This document shows, piece after piece, positions 10,706-20,968 of a stretch of 64,000 bases of DNA; the first letter of the stretch is position 1; each line of letters starts with the position of its first letter. This stretch comes from Lentinula raphanica (taxonomy: Eukaryota; Basidiomycota; Agaricomycetes; Agaricales; Omphalotaceae), in assembly GCA_027919835.1 (NCBI GenBank), contig JANVFP010000021.1:434001-498000 (forward strand), read 5' to 3'. Position numbers and translations under genes: made by a program. The notes below the pieces were generated by a model that saw nothing but the letters and a program-made list of their open reading frames with translations, was not told where the DNA came from and made no database searches.

Positions 10706-13700
10706 TCACTGAGTCTCCCGAAACCATTCACCTGTCCTAAGATGAGGTTTTTGTTGGTGTCTGAGATGAAACTCATTAACTGCTTCTTCCGCTCGTGGTA
10801 AATGTGCCAAGGGTTCCCATGTGTCATCCTCTGGTCCATATCCTTTCCATCGGACATGGTACATCATTTTCCCTCTAATCCTTTTACAATCAAGAATTTC
10901 ATCCACTTCATATTCAGGTTCACCTTCAATTTCAACTGGGGGTTGGGGTGGCATTTTCCGTTTGGGAAAATATTCTGGAGGGTGTTCACTCAACAGATCA
11001 ATATGAAACACGTCATGTATTTTTCCAAGGATGCCTGGTAACTCGAGACGGTAAGCATGGGTGGATATTTGTTCTTTGATTTTGAAGGGTCCAAATTTCC
11101 GATAATCCAATTTCTTTGATGGACGTTTTGTTTGGATGTTCTTTGTATTCAGCCACACTTTTGTTCCTTTAGTCCAACCATTTCCCTCGGGTCTTCGATG
11201 TTTGTTGATTTGAGCTGCAGATGCTTCATTTGCCCTTGTGATTTCTTTCTTTAGATATTCGCTGATCTCCTTCATGTCCTGAATCTTCAAATGAGCAGAG
11301 TGGCTAGGCACTTCTCTCAAGTTCAGTGTCAACCGAGGGTTGTATCCCTTGTTTGCAAAGAATGGTGTAACACCTGTTGCATCATGTGGTGTATTGTTAT
11401 AGACAAATTCTGCAAGGGGTAACCACTCGTTCCAATCATCTTGGTCATAGTTAACAAAGATTCGGAGATACTGTTCAAGAGTTTGATTTGTGCGTTCAGT
11501 CTGTCCATCAGTTTGTGGGTGATATGCTGTAGACAGATTCTGTCGAATATCCAAGAGTTTGCATAATGATCGCCAAAATTCAGAGATGAAGAGTGTTCCT
11601 CGATCAGATACAATATCTGCTGGTAATCCATGTTTTGAGAATACTTCTCGGATGAATAATCTTGCAAGGTCTGTAGCCTTGTCTGTAGTATGACAAGGAA
11701 CAAAGATAGATTGCTTTGTCAATCGATCAACTACCACCACAGTGATAGCATTGAAACCATCCGACAATGGTAATTCTGTGATGTGATCAACAGAAATTGA
11801 GCTCCAGGGTCGATCTCCAATTGGTAAAGGTTTGAGCAATCCTAACTTCTTCTGCCGTAATGACTTTGCTCTTTGGCATTGATGGCAAGATCGCACGTAT
11901 CGTTTCACATCTTTGTGTATACCATTCCAGTAATAAGTTTGGAGAATCAACTTTTGAGTTTTTCGGATACCTGGGTGCCCTCGTAGTTTGTGATCATGGT
12001 GTGTCTGTAGGATTCGCAATCTGATATCATCCTGGTCAGGTACATATATTCTGCCATCCCGTAGGAGTAATCCATCTTCGAATTTGAATGGTCCTGGGTT
12101 GTCTGACTGTGCAACTTCCACCATTTTGGTCCAATATGAATCCTTCTTCATTTGTCGTATTTTTCCGATATCTGCTTCATCGTTTAGGATAAGTGATGCC
12201 AGCAGTTGCTCGGGTTGAAGGAATACTTTCTGATTGATATTGTTTGCTTCATTTATTCCCCCCTTCTTTGGGTACACATCCGGACGTCGTGTGAGTGCAT
12301 TGGGTTTCATTCCAAGTCAGCCCGGGCGGTAATTTATGTGGAAGTTAAATCCAGAAAGGAATTCTGACCAACGTGCCTGTCTTCTTGTAAGGTTCTTGGT
12401 AGTTGTGAACCACTGAAGGTTATTGTGATCCATGAACACTTCTATCTTATACTGTGCTCCTTCCAGATAGGCTCGCCATTGTTTAAAAGATTCAACAATT
12501 GCCAACATCTCTTTGTCATAGATGTCATAATTGAGTTCTGCTCCCGATAGTCCTCTGGCAAAAAATGCAATAGGATGGAAAGAACCTGTTTCTGGATCAT
12601 ACTGTGATATAATTGATGCAATAGCATAGTCTGATGCATCAGATTCCACAATGATAGGTAATTCTGGTCGAAAATGTTTCAGAATCGGTGCTTCTGTGAA
12701 TGCTGTCTTGAGCAGTTCAAATACTGACTGGCAATCTGTTGACCATTCCCATTGTACATTTTTTCCAAGTAATCGAGTGAGTGGTTTGACAATTCCAGAG
12801 AAGTTATCAATGAATCTTCTGTAAAAATTGGCAAATCCAAGGAATGATTGGAGTTCTTTCAGGTTTTGTGGAGGTAGCCAGTTCTTTATTGATTCGACCT
12901 TCTTTGGATCCATCTTAATGCCACTAGGTGATACAATGACACCCAGATACTCCACTTCCTTAGTGTGAAACTCGCATTTCCCGGGTTTGATATGAAGATC
13001 ATGTTTTTCAAGTCGACGAAGCACCTCCTTGACATGCTCTTCATGCTCTTCCTCATTTTGAGAATAAATGAGAATATCATCCAAATAGACAACCACATAA
13101 TTGTCCATTAAATCATGAAAAATATCATTCATGAAATATTGGAAATACGAGGGTGCATTGGTGAGACCGAATGGCATGACAAGATATTCATATGATCCGT
13201 ATCGTGTTCGGAATGCTGTCTTCCATTCGTGTCCTTCCGCAACTCGTATGTTGTGATATCCCACTCGAAGATCTAATTTGGAAAAAATTTTCGCCTTTCC
13301 CAACTGATCAATGAGGTTTCCAATTAGTGGCAATGGATAACGGTTTTTCTTGGTCAATTTGTTGAGTGCTCTGTAATCCACGCATAATCGCAGACTACCA
13401 TCTTCTTTCTTGGCAAACAAGACAGGTGCTCCAATTGGGGATGATGATGCACGGATAAATCCTTTATCAAGCATCTCGTCAATATATTCCTTCAATGATT
13501 TCAACTCCGGCTCTGACATGTTATACAGTTTTCCCAGTGGTGGAAGTTTGTCATCCACTGTATTAACTTCAATGTCATATGACCGATGTTGTGGGAGCAT
13601 TTTGGCTTCTCCAGCAGCAAATGTCTTTGCGAATGAGTGATATTGTTCTGGCACAAATTTCTTGAGGGATTCTTCATCTGATGCCAGTGATGCTCGTTCC

Positions 13701-14731
13701 GACCACAAAATATAACGACGTTCTTCTTCTGGGGATTTTGGTTTTGCATCTTCAAAGGCCTGTCTTGCCTCCTTTTCAAATCTCTTCTTTTCTTCCCATT
13801 CATGTATGTCACCATTTGGTTTATAATGCAGCACAAATGTTTCACATCCATCTTGTACCAACTTGTTGAATGCAACAGCATTAACCATTCCAATCTTTGC
13901 TCCCTCTGTAGTATCAGCCCAGCGTGTTTTTCGAGGTTCCTTCTTGTGACTGACCTGTTCTGAACTGGGTAGCTCCGATGGCATAGGAGGAGATACATTT
14001 CGAGTGGACTCTGATGAAGGTATATTTTGAGTGGATTCTGATGAAGAAGTTTCCATTCCATTTGAAAACTCTTTTGATTTGCATTTTTCTGCGAAATAGG
14101 TTGACCATTCACTTTCGTGAAGTAGCAGGGGATCATCAGGACCAAGGACAGGTTTGTATGATATTTTTTCTTCAACCTCTTCAATCTCCATATGTGATGA
14201 ACTGTGGGATTTACCACTATAATGTAGATTGGTTTTGGTATCACCAACTGTGATTGCTGACAATTGTACTCCTGATTGGAAGAATACTTTGAGTTCGTTC
14301 CAATTTATGTTTGGGTTGAACTTTTGTAACCAAGGCATACCAAGCACGATTGGTGCTGATGGATGTAGTTTGGTTATCAAAAATTCTACCAGATGTGTTG
14401 TTCCATCATCAAATACAATATTCTTCTTCAACTTCTTGGTGATGCTGCCAGTGGATGTTAATTCACCATCAAAAAGTCGTAGTGGTATAGGTTTTGTCAG
14501 TTCCTCCTGTTCTTCTGCAAATTCCCTTGCTAATTTTTCATCTACAAAATCTCTTGATGCTCCTGAGTCAATCAAACATTTTCTCTTTTCATCTCCCATA
14601 GCAATCTCCAAAATCAATGCCTCCTCGGAACGGGAATAGACCAGTGTTGAATCATTTACAGTTGCTTGTAATTGGACATCTGGTTGGAGGCCCTGAACAG
14701 TCCCTGGTTCAGAACCCTCGATCAGTTTCCC
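10706..14731 (-). pseudogene. pol: Pol: protease, RT, RNase H, integrase, chromodomain
   Basis: The frame opens at 14731 by -1 frameshifting from gag. Domains in order: aspartic protease (LIDSGASRDFVD), reverse transcriptase (KLRLCVDYRALNK, KLDLRVGYHNIRV, VMPFGLTNAPS, YLDDILIYS), RNase H (VESDASDYAI, DKEMLAIVESF), and integrase with an HHCC finger ending CHQC. The integrase DDE residues are in SVDHITELP, VSDRGTLFIS and YHPQTDGQTERTNQ. A GPF motif and a C-terminal chromodomain follow (YEVDEILDCKR, YHVRWKGYGPEDDTWEP). A TGA at 12317-12319 interrupts the frame between RNase H and integrase, where relatives have Arg or Lys (YRPG-x-LG); CGA to TGA would explain it. All catalytic residues I can check are present, so the damage is recent. 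Confidence 0.9.
14689..14731 (-). promoter_or_regulatory. Programmed -1 ribosomal frameshift signal
   Basis: In the gag frame the heptamer G GGA AAC (14731-14725) is followed at once by the gag stop TGA (14724-14722). After an 8 nt spacer comes a 10 bp hairpin: GGTTCTGAAC (14716-14707), loop of 8, GTTCAGGGCC (14698-14689), with two G-U pairs. Slipping back one base enters the pol frame, which is open from here through the protease. GGGAAAC is a known -1 slippery heptamer in retroviruses; use by this element is inferred. Confidence 0.75.
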
Positions 14732-17700
14732 GAGTTGAAATCATCCTCGAGCATAGTAAGAATGGGATCATCTATATGGACTGGTTGATCAAGTCCATCA
14801 ATTTCCACGTAGAGTTCTTCCTCTGCATTATGTTCTTCAAGGAAAGTTCCTTGTACAGCTGCATTAGGAGGATTCCTTCTCCAGTGCTGACGGTACCGAT
14901 GATCAGGGGATGCACAGATTGCACATAATCCTTCCTTCATTCTCCTATTCCACTCGGCCTGAGGAACTCTAGGATATGTTCCGTCCTTCTCTGGGGTTTT
15001 GATTTCGGAATTGTTATTATCTTCTAGAGTGACTGCTTCTAAATGCTCTTGCTCTTCATCCATTGCAGCTTGTCAAGCAGTAGGTGTGCGGACATTGAAT
15101 TTTGAATTCTGATGAATATTGTTGGAGGATTGTGGATTGTTAGAGGTAGTGTTTTCCTGCTTGGGTGTGTTATTGTCATTGGGTTTGTACCAATTTCCAC
15201 GATTATTGTTGGGCTTTGGTGACAGTCCGATTTGATTGAATGCCTGCTTGGCACCATCAAGAACGAACAACTTGTCTACCACACCTGCAAGAGTTTCTGG
15301 AATCTCTCCATGATCCACAAGACGATTGCGCAGATTATTTTGAATTTGCTTCAATAATCTCCATTGTAAAGCTCTATCATCATAATCAGTCATCAGTGCA
15401 ATATTTTCAAACCTTACCCAGAAGTCTCCAAATGATTCGTTCCATGCTTGATTGCATTCATCCAGCTTGGACTGTGCTTAGATAGTTTCATAATGGAGAC
15501 CAAACATTTGTCCAAACAAAATCACAAACTTGTCCCAGTTACCAAGTTCAGTGACCTTGTATCCAGCTCTTTGTCTTCGCATCAAGTTTTGATAATATCG
15601 TTTTGCTGGTCCACTCATGTATGATGCCGCAAACGAAATTCTGGAAATATCATTGGAGTAAATCCGAGGCTTAGCTGCAAAGAAATTTTCGCAATTTTCC
15701 TTGAACTCTCTCCATGCAGTCCGATCTTCACCAGAGAACATTGTTGGTTTGTTGATATCCAACTTTGATTCTCGGTTCATTTCATCACGTTCGTATTCCC
15801 GTAACTGCTTTTCCAAATCTCTGGTATAGGAGTCTTTGTTGTCACTTCTCCTATCTTGGCAGTCACAAGTATCACGACCATCTCGTCCATCTCGTCCATC
15901 TCGTCCATCACGGCCCCTCCTACAGCAGCATTGCCCATTATGTCGTCCTTGGCAGTTACAATCTGGATGACCTTGTTTGGGTTTATCATTGGGTCTATCT
16001 TTGTCATCACCTCCATCATCATCATCGTAACCATTATCTCCACCTGGATTTGGTGGTTCTCCACCTCCGCCACCTCCTGCAATAGAGTGTACAGATGGTA
16101 CAGAGTGCTGGGATCTTTGACCCTGTGACCTGGGGTGATAGGAGTTTGCATAATCCAATGGTTGAATGTTGGGTTGTATGACATGATCTGTGGTATTATG
16201 CTCTTCAAAGGAATACCATTTGGTAGTTTTTGGTGATGAGTTTACAGGTGAATGCCGACTTGGGGTTTTATAATATTGTGCTGGAGTAGATGGGTGTTGC
16301 CGTTCATGATTGATGAAGCTGTCAATGATAGCTTTTTGCACTTCTATATTTTCTTCATCATAATCCTCTTGTTCTTCCAAGACTCGTGGACGGAAATCTT
16401 TTATTGGTGTTTTGACATTTCCTTCTTCCCGTTCTTTTCCTTTATTCGGAATATGGGGATAGCTTGATGTTCTCACTCCAGGACGATTATCACGTTGGAA
16501 GGGGCTTACATATTCAACAGTAGGCTCCTGCCTTGTCATGTGGGGTGGAGTGTCTCGGTTGAACATATTAGAATCATTTTGAGTATTGTTTGTTCCAGGG
16601 TTATTCACCAATGCTTCTTGCTTAGCAGAACTTTCTGCTGCATTGTATTCTGGAACCTTGCCTTTAGTCTTTTTCCACCCAGTAACCCTTTGTTGTCTAC
16701 GATTTGTAGCCTTCTGGGTTTCACTCATTTCAACATCTCCAAGAGGTTCACTTGATGGATCATGCCCAATGGGTTCCTGCTGTGGGGGATCACTAGGGAC
16801 ACTCTCAATAGTGGGTCCTTCCTCAATTGTTGTTAAGCGAGGAGGCTCTATGAACTGCTTTGAAGGGAGTGTACCAGTGGTCCTTCTTGAATTTCCATGG
16901 TAATATTGTATATGAGGGATATTACTGGATTGTGGTGTTATTGTCTGGTTAGGCACTTGTTGTGAGTAATTTTGTATCCTTGGATTCCATGGTGTATCCT
17001 GACGCATGCGACTTCGAGGTTCATCACATAAGGTTTGCCAGGATTGGGTAATATCAATGCTCTCTTCCCATGGTAGCATCTCGGAATGCTGGCTGTTATG
17101 AATACGGTGTTGTTCATCATAATCATTCAAGGATTGACGTGATGAAGGTGCTGAGGAATATACTGAACGGACATCAGGATTGTTGATGAGAGCATCAAAC
17201 TCAGGTTTATGTGTCTGTTCCTCCAAATCCAACAGTTTATCAGCACTATCCCCTTGTTGAAGGGACCGTACCAGATCTGGTGTAACTTCATCATCAGTGA
17301 GCTGAACAATCCGACGCAATAACCTCAACAACCCTGCATAGGTGCAGTTGTCAACACGGAAACCTAAGGAGTCCAACAGTTCACGAGCTGGGTTGATAAT
17401 TTTCAATAACCCAACTTCATGTGCAATGACCTCTTGTTCATCTTGAGGACTACTCTCCAGGTATTCGATACGATTTGGATAGTCTGGTATGAATGTTTCC
17501 ATGCGTTCGAAAGGTAGATGATCCACCCTTAGATATGATGACCAGGTATCTGTATCATTGATATAACTGATGTAATCAGGTTGGGCAATGATAGTTGACA
17601 AATAATTTGTCTGTTGAGTGACCTGTGGCATTCGTAAAGTCTGACGGATGTTGTCTGACAAACGTTCTTCAGAGGTGTTCATGATTTGTCAGAACAACCG

Positions 17701-18714
17701 TAACCAACCCACTGCAGTCAATGTTCCTTGATTCTCAATACCAACATTGATCAACAAGGTACAAGCAAGGTTTGCATAATGGTGAAGGAGACGTTGAGTA
17801 CTAGCATAGTTGGATGCAAGTGAAGACCTCGAGTGTGAGGAATGGTCCTCAGAATGACGACGACGAGCCATACGTCTGACAGGTGTGTCGGGAACGTGTA
17901 GATTCCTTGAGTGTAGTGGGGACTCACCCATAATCTCCCGATATCCATCAGAGTATAAATGGAATTGTGGAGTACGTCCAGCAGCATTGTCATGGACAAA
18001 AGGTGTTGATTCTGCAAGAGGACGACCTAAGGGACGATGACGACCAAGGGGAGGATCATCCAGGATGATGTTAGACCTACTGTTGTTTTCTTGTTCAATC
18101 TCTCGTAGGTGTTCATGAAACTCCTCTAGTGTTGGTGGGGTTTGGTAAGGTTGACTAGTGGATCTATTCAGTGTTTGTTGGGGTGGGGTACCTGTTTGTG
18201 ATGGTACATCACGGCCCTGCATAGACCCTGAACTAGGTTGACGAGTAGGGATATCTTGTTGTTGAGGAGGATGATGTCCAGCATTGGCAGCAAGCTCAGC
18301 AAGTAACATCTGACCTTGGGTAGGCAACGTCGATGCTGGTCTCCTGGGAGGAGTATTAGCAAGCTCCATCTCAACAGCCAAGTTATCCTGTCCAGGATTG
18401 TGTCGGATAGGGATCCCAACAGACTCTGGAGTATAGTACTGGTGTTGGAAAGAATGTTCTAGATGTGGTGGGGCAGAACGTTGAGGTTGTGTTGAACGAT
18501 GAGGAAGAGGTGACAATGAACGATTATGAGGTGCACGTCCTAGTTGTCGACCTCGCTCCAGAAAGTGTAGAGCAGTGTTGGCAGTGGTGTCCTGCAACTG
18601 TGCTGGTGTAACACGAGTGATGTTACGTGAATTAGGGGTAAGGACATGGAAGGAGTAAGGGGTGTACCAGATGTCCTCCTCGATGTCCTCGGTGATGAAA
18701 GTTCTCGTAGTCAT
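14722..18714 (-). pseudogene. gag: Gag polyprotein interrupted by three in-frame stops
   Basis: One frame of about 1330 codons runs from ATG at 18714 to the stop at 14722. It is interrupted by TGA (17689-17691), TAA (15478-15480) and TGA (15070-15072). All four segments keep the same phase, so they read as one protein with nonsense changes rather than separate genes. The N-terminal third is Pro/Gln/His-rich and disordered. A Cys cluster (CNCQGRHNGQCCCRRG) with a (GRD)n run follows near 15880-15960. Then comes a capsid-like segment (MFSGEDRTAWREFKENCENF...AASYMSGPAKRYY). A terminal knuckle reads CAICASPDHRYRQH, that is C-x2-C-x4-H-x4-H instead of CCHC. It is unusually long for a Ty3/Gypsy Gag. 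Stop-codon readthrough is possible but less likely than decay. Confidence 0.75.
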
Positions 18715-18730
18715 TATAAAACAACAACGG

Positions 18731-18742
18731 AGACTTGTTATT
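18731..18742 (-). promoter_or_regulatory. Primer binding site of the self-priming type
   Basis: In sense it reads AATAACAAGTCT, one base after the 5' LTR. It does not look like the complement of a tRNA 3' end. It is the exact complement of 12 nt in the LTR lying 36 nt past the TATA box. This matches the arrangement known for Tf1/sushi-group elements, which prime from the folded 5' end of their own RNA. Confidence 0.7.
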
Positions 18743-18973
18743 ATGTTAAGAGTCGGATTATTTCTTAATAGCCTTCTAGAATATATTCGTGATCACCAGG
18801 AAGTAACTTATCCTGGGTTATTGCTGAATAATAGCTGCGAGGGGTCTTCTTCCAAGGGATGTTACGTCCTGAAAGGAATATCGAACTATATCGGCAGAGG
18901 TACTTGACTGGAAAAGCGTCAGGCAAGTAGTGTCAAAGGATAACTGCAAGGGGTCTTCTCTCAAGGAATGTTA

Positions 18974-19198
18974 CATCAGGAAAAGTATCCTTGGCCTAGG
19001 TAACCCAGAGATACCCCCCAAAACCTAGGCTCTCCCAAAGCACCCAAAGAAATCTGAGGCAAACTCAGGCTTGCCCAGGCTTTTCCAGGCAAACTCAGGC
19101 TTGCTCAGGCTTTTTCAGGCAAATTCAAAGTTTTTAAACTGCTGAGGTTTTGGGGGGTATCTCTAGGCAGCCTAGGCACCAGGTCAGTTTTGCTGATG
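18974..19198. mobile_element. MITE copy B, inside the 5' LTR
   Basis: The element is 225 bp and starts CATCAGGAAAAG and ends TTTTGCTGATG, flanked by TA on both sides. It contains inner GATACCCCCCAA and TTGGGGGGTATC. The other LTR lacks it and shows the empty site, so it inserted after the retrotransposon. Confidence 0.9.
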
Positions 19199-19501
19199 TA
19201 TGTCTTGAAAGGAAAATCGAGTTATATCGGCGAAGGACCTTGACTGGAATAGCATCAGGCAAGGGTACTTGACTGGAAAAGCGTCAGGCAAGTATTGCAA
19301 TAAGAATTGAGATGTCGTCTCCCAAGGTAATCTGCCGTCCTGGAAGGTAATCCAACCAATACTGCAATCTACTCAGCTGGAAAAGCGTCAGACGAGGCTT
19401 CAAACTATGTGGTAGCTTGGTATGTCACTGGATATGCACAGTGGAGGCAACACAATATGTGTATTTCCCAAATATACTCTGGATGTAGGTGAAGGTTACA
19501 A

Positions 19502-19549
19502 AATAACAAGTCTAAAGGTTGTTTGTATGTATTTAGAGGTCCTTTTATA
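19502..19549 (-). promoter_or_regulatory. 5' LTR core promoter: TATA box and predicted RNA start
   Basis: TATAAAA (sense) lies at 19549-19543 and the self-primer 12-mer at 19513-19502, 36 nt from TATA to primer. The transcript should start at or just before the primer. Confidence 0.6.
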
Positions 19550-19833
19550 GTATCCAGTGTGAGAAAATATGTGCTAAAATAAGTAATAGGAATGTGTGAA
19601 AAGATATGCTAAATTGGGTAGATAAGATTACCCTAATCAGTAGATATCCCTAAGTACTTATCCTATTAATTATCATGTTAATTATAGTTATAATATTGAG
19701 AAAAGATATAGAGAGCGCTTAGCGTGGGAATTTCGGCCAGAAAGGCGCTAAGCCGGCATTTCGGGTGCTCGGCATGAATTATAAGGCCTTTGGGCGCTTA
19801 TATTGTCTTTCTTCCAGGGTGCACTTCCTAACA

Positions 19834-19838
19834 GCAAC
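19834..19838. other. Target site duplication GCAAC (right)
   Basis: It follows the right LTR terminus ACA and equals 5946-5950. Sequence from here to ~20120 shows no gene. Confidence 0.9.
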
Positions 19839-20120
19839 ACTCTTGGTCAAAGCTGTACATCTCAGGCATCTATTTCCCATTTAGGAAAAGTCCACATGTA
19901 ACTGGGATGCTACACTTTGGTTGTTTCTCCATTTAGTCACATTCCTGCAACCTGATCTATCCCGAAACTCGATCTAAGTGAACAGATCTGTTGAGTCTGG
20001 GCCTTGAATAATCCATCCTCAATGGTAATATGAATAGATCTATTGGTTCTAAGCTCGTCTCAGTGCAGTATCATACTTAGTTGGCCATTAGGCATTGAAA
20101 ACTAAGTTGATAATCCCTTG

Positions 20121-20342
20121 ATAGCTCATATCAGAGGTGGCTTTGTCTTGAAGGACTCCCCGACCAAGGGACTCGAGTATTAACTCTTATTATTCATCAG
20201 GATGTGTTTTCCTGTCTGGATCTGACGTCCTGGCATTAACATGATACAAGTTTGACTGTCAGCTCGGGCTCACTACAGTCCTTTAGTACTCTACAAGACT
20301 CTAATCGTTAAAATTAGGCCATTGCATGCCTGCACACAAAAT
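20121..20342 (-). repeat. Dispersed LTR-like fragment
   Basis: This is close to 55917-56135 and its two tandem copies. Shared blocks include ATAGCTCATATCAGAG, GAAGGACTCCCCGACCAAGG, GGATCTGACGTCCTGGCATT and GACTGTCAGCTCGGGCTCAC. On the minus strand one edge reads TGTAGTGAGCCCGAGCTGAC, like an LTR start. No coding region. Confidence 0.6.
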
Positions 20343-20352
20343 GGGCGTATTA

Positions 20353-20565
20353 GCGCCTGGTGGCCTTGTTTGGTTCCAGCTTGTAGCGCCCATTAAATTT
20401 CACTCAACAAGTGGTCCATTGGCCAAATTCTCTTGCAAAAGGCATTTGAGATGCATGATGTGTAATTAAGTATCATTTGCAAACAACTTGCATGCCCAAG
20501 AAATGTACATTTGGAAAAGACTTTTATGAAATTGAATGGTGGAACCAAACAAAGCCACCAGGCGC
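20353..20565. mobile_element. MITE with 26 bp TIRs and TTA duplication
   Basis: The left end GCGCCTGGTGGCCTTGTTTG... (20353-20378) is inverted at 20540-20565 with one mismatch. TTA precedes the left end (20350-20352) and follows the right end (20566-20568). A 3 bp TTA duplication is typical of PIF/Harbinger elements. The 213 bp body has no ORF. Confidence 0.75.
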
Positions 20566-20968
20566 TTATGCAAGTTATGCCAGTCGCTTTTGCAGCTTGA
20601 AAAAATTTAAATCCATGTGTTATTAGGTAATTATAGACTAGATATAATGAGATATACTATATATGGTAGCTTCTCAAGATTTGAAATTTTTTTTAGCTGC
20701 AAAAGCGAATGGAAAGGAGTCTTCTGCTCTTGGGGGTGTATAATTCATAGGCACCGGTTGTTTTCCATAAACATTGGGAACAAACAAATGTGTAAGCACA
20801 ATAAGGGCAAGCACTGAATGATGTAGAGATAAGAATCAAGATATGTATGCTCATGCACTAAGAGCGCTCAAGCTCAAGCCTTCTGAACTATCCATTGGTG
20901 TCAAGTCCTTGTTATCTCTCAGAGCTCAAGCAAGGGCTCAGCCACCTCAAGGCGGCTGTTCTAGTATA

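Larger units (their letters stand above)
5951..19833 (-). mobile_element. Ty3/Gypsy chromodomain LTR retrotransposon with an antisense gene
   Basis: The element is 13.9 kb and lies on the minus strand. Two direct repeats with TGTTA...TAACA ends (5951-6813 and 18744-19833) bound it, with GCAAC duplications outside. Order in transcription sense: 5' LTR, primer site, gag, -1 frameshift, pol (PR-RT-RNase H-IN-chromodomain), then ~3.9 kb with an oppositely oriented spliced gene, purine tract, 3' LTR. The PR-RT-RH-IN order and C-terminal chromodomain place it in the chromovirus branch of Ty3/Gypsy. The LTRs differ by about nine substitutions, so the insertion is recent. Four in-frame stops make this copy probably non-autonomous. 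Confidence 0.93.
18744..19833 (-). repeat. 5' LTR of the retrotransposon (with MITE insertion)
   Basis: 1090 bp, i.e. the 863 bp LTR plus a 225 bp MITE and its 2 bp duplication. It has TGTTA/TAACA ends. About nine substitutions separate it from the other LTR, seven of them CpG to TpG or CpA. Confidence 0.93.

Noticed and set aside
15880..15960. Collagen-like gene
   Set aside because: The (GRD)n run is a short 9 bp tandem repeat inside Gag, continuous with capsid-like sequence.
15070..17691. Stop-codon readthrough in Gag (TGA CAA twice)
   Set aside because: Possible, but the CpG-biased changes elsewhere and a fourth stop in pol make decay the simpler reading. Kept only as an alternative.
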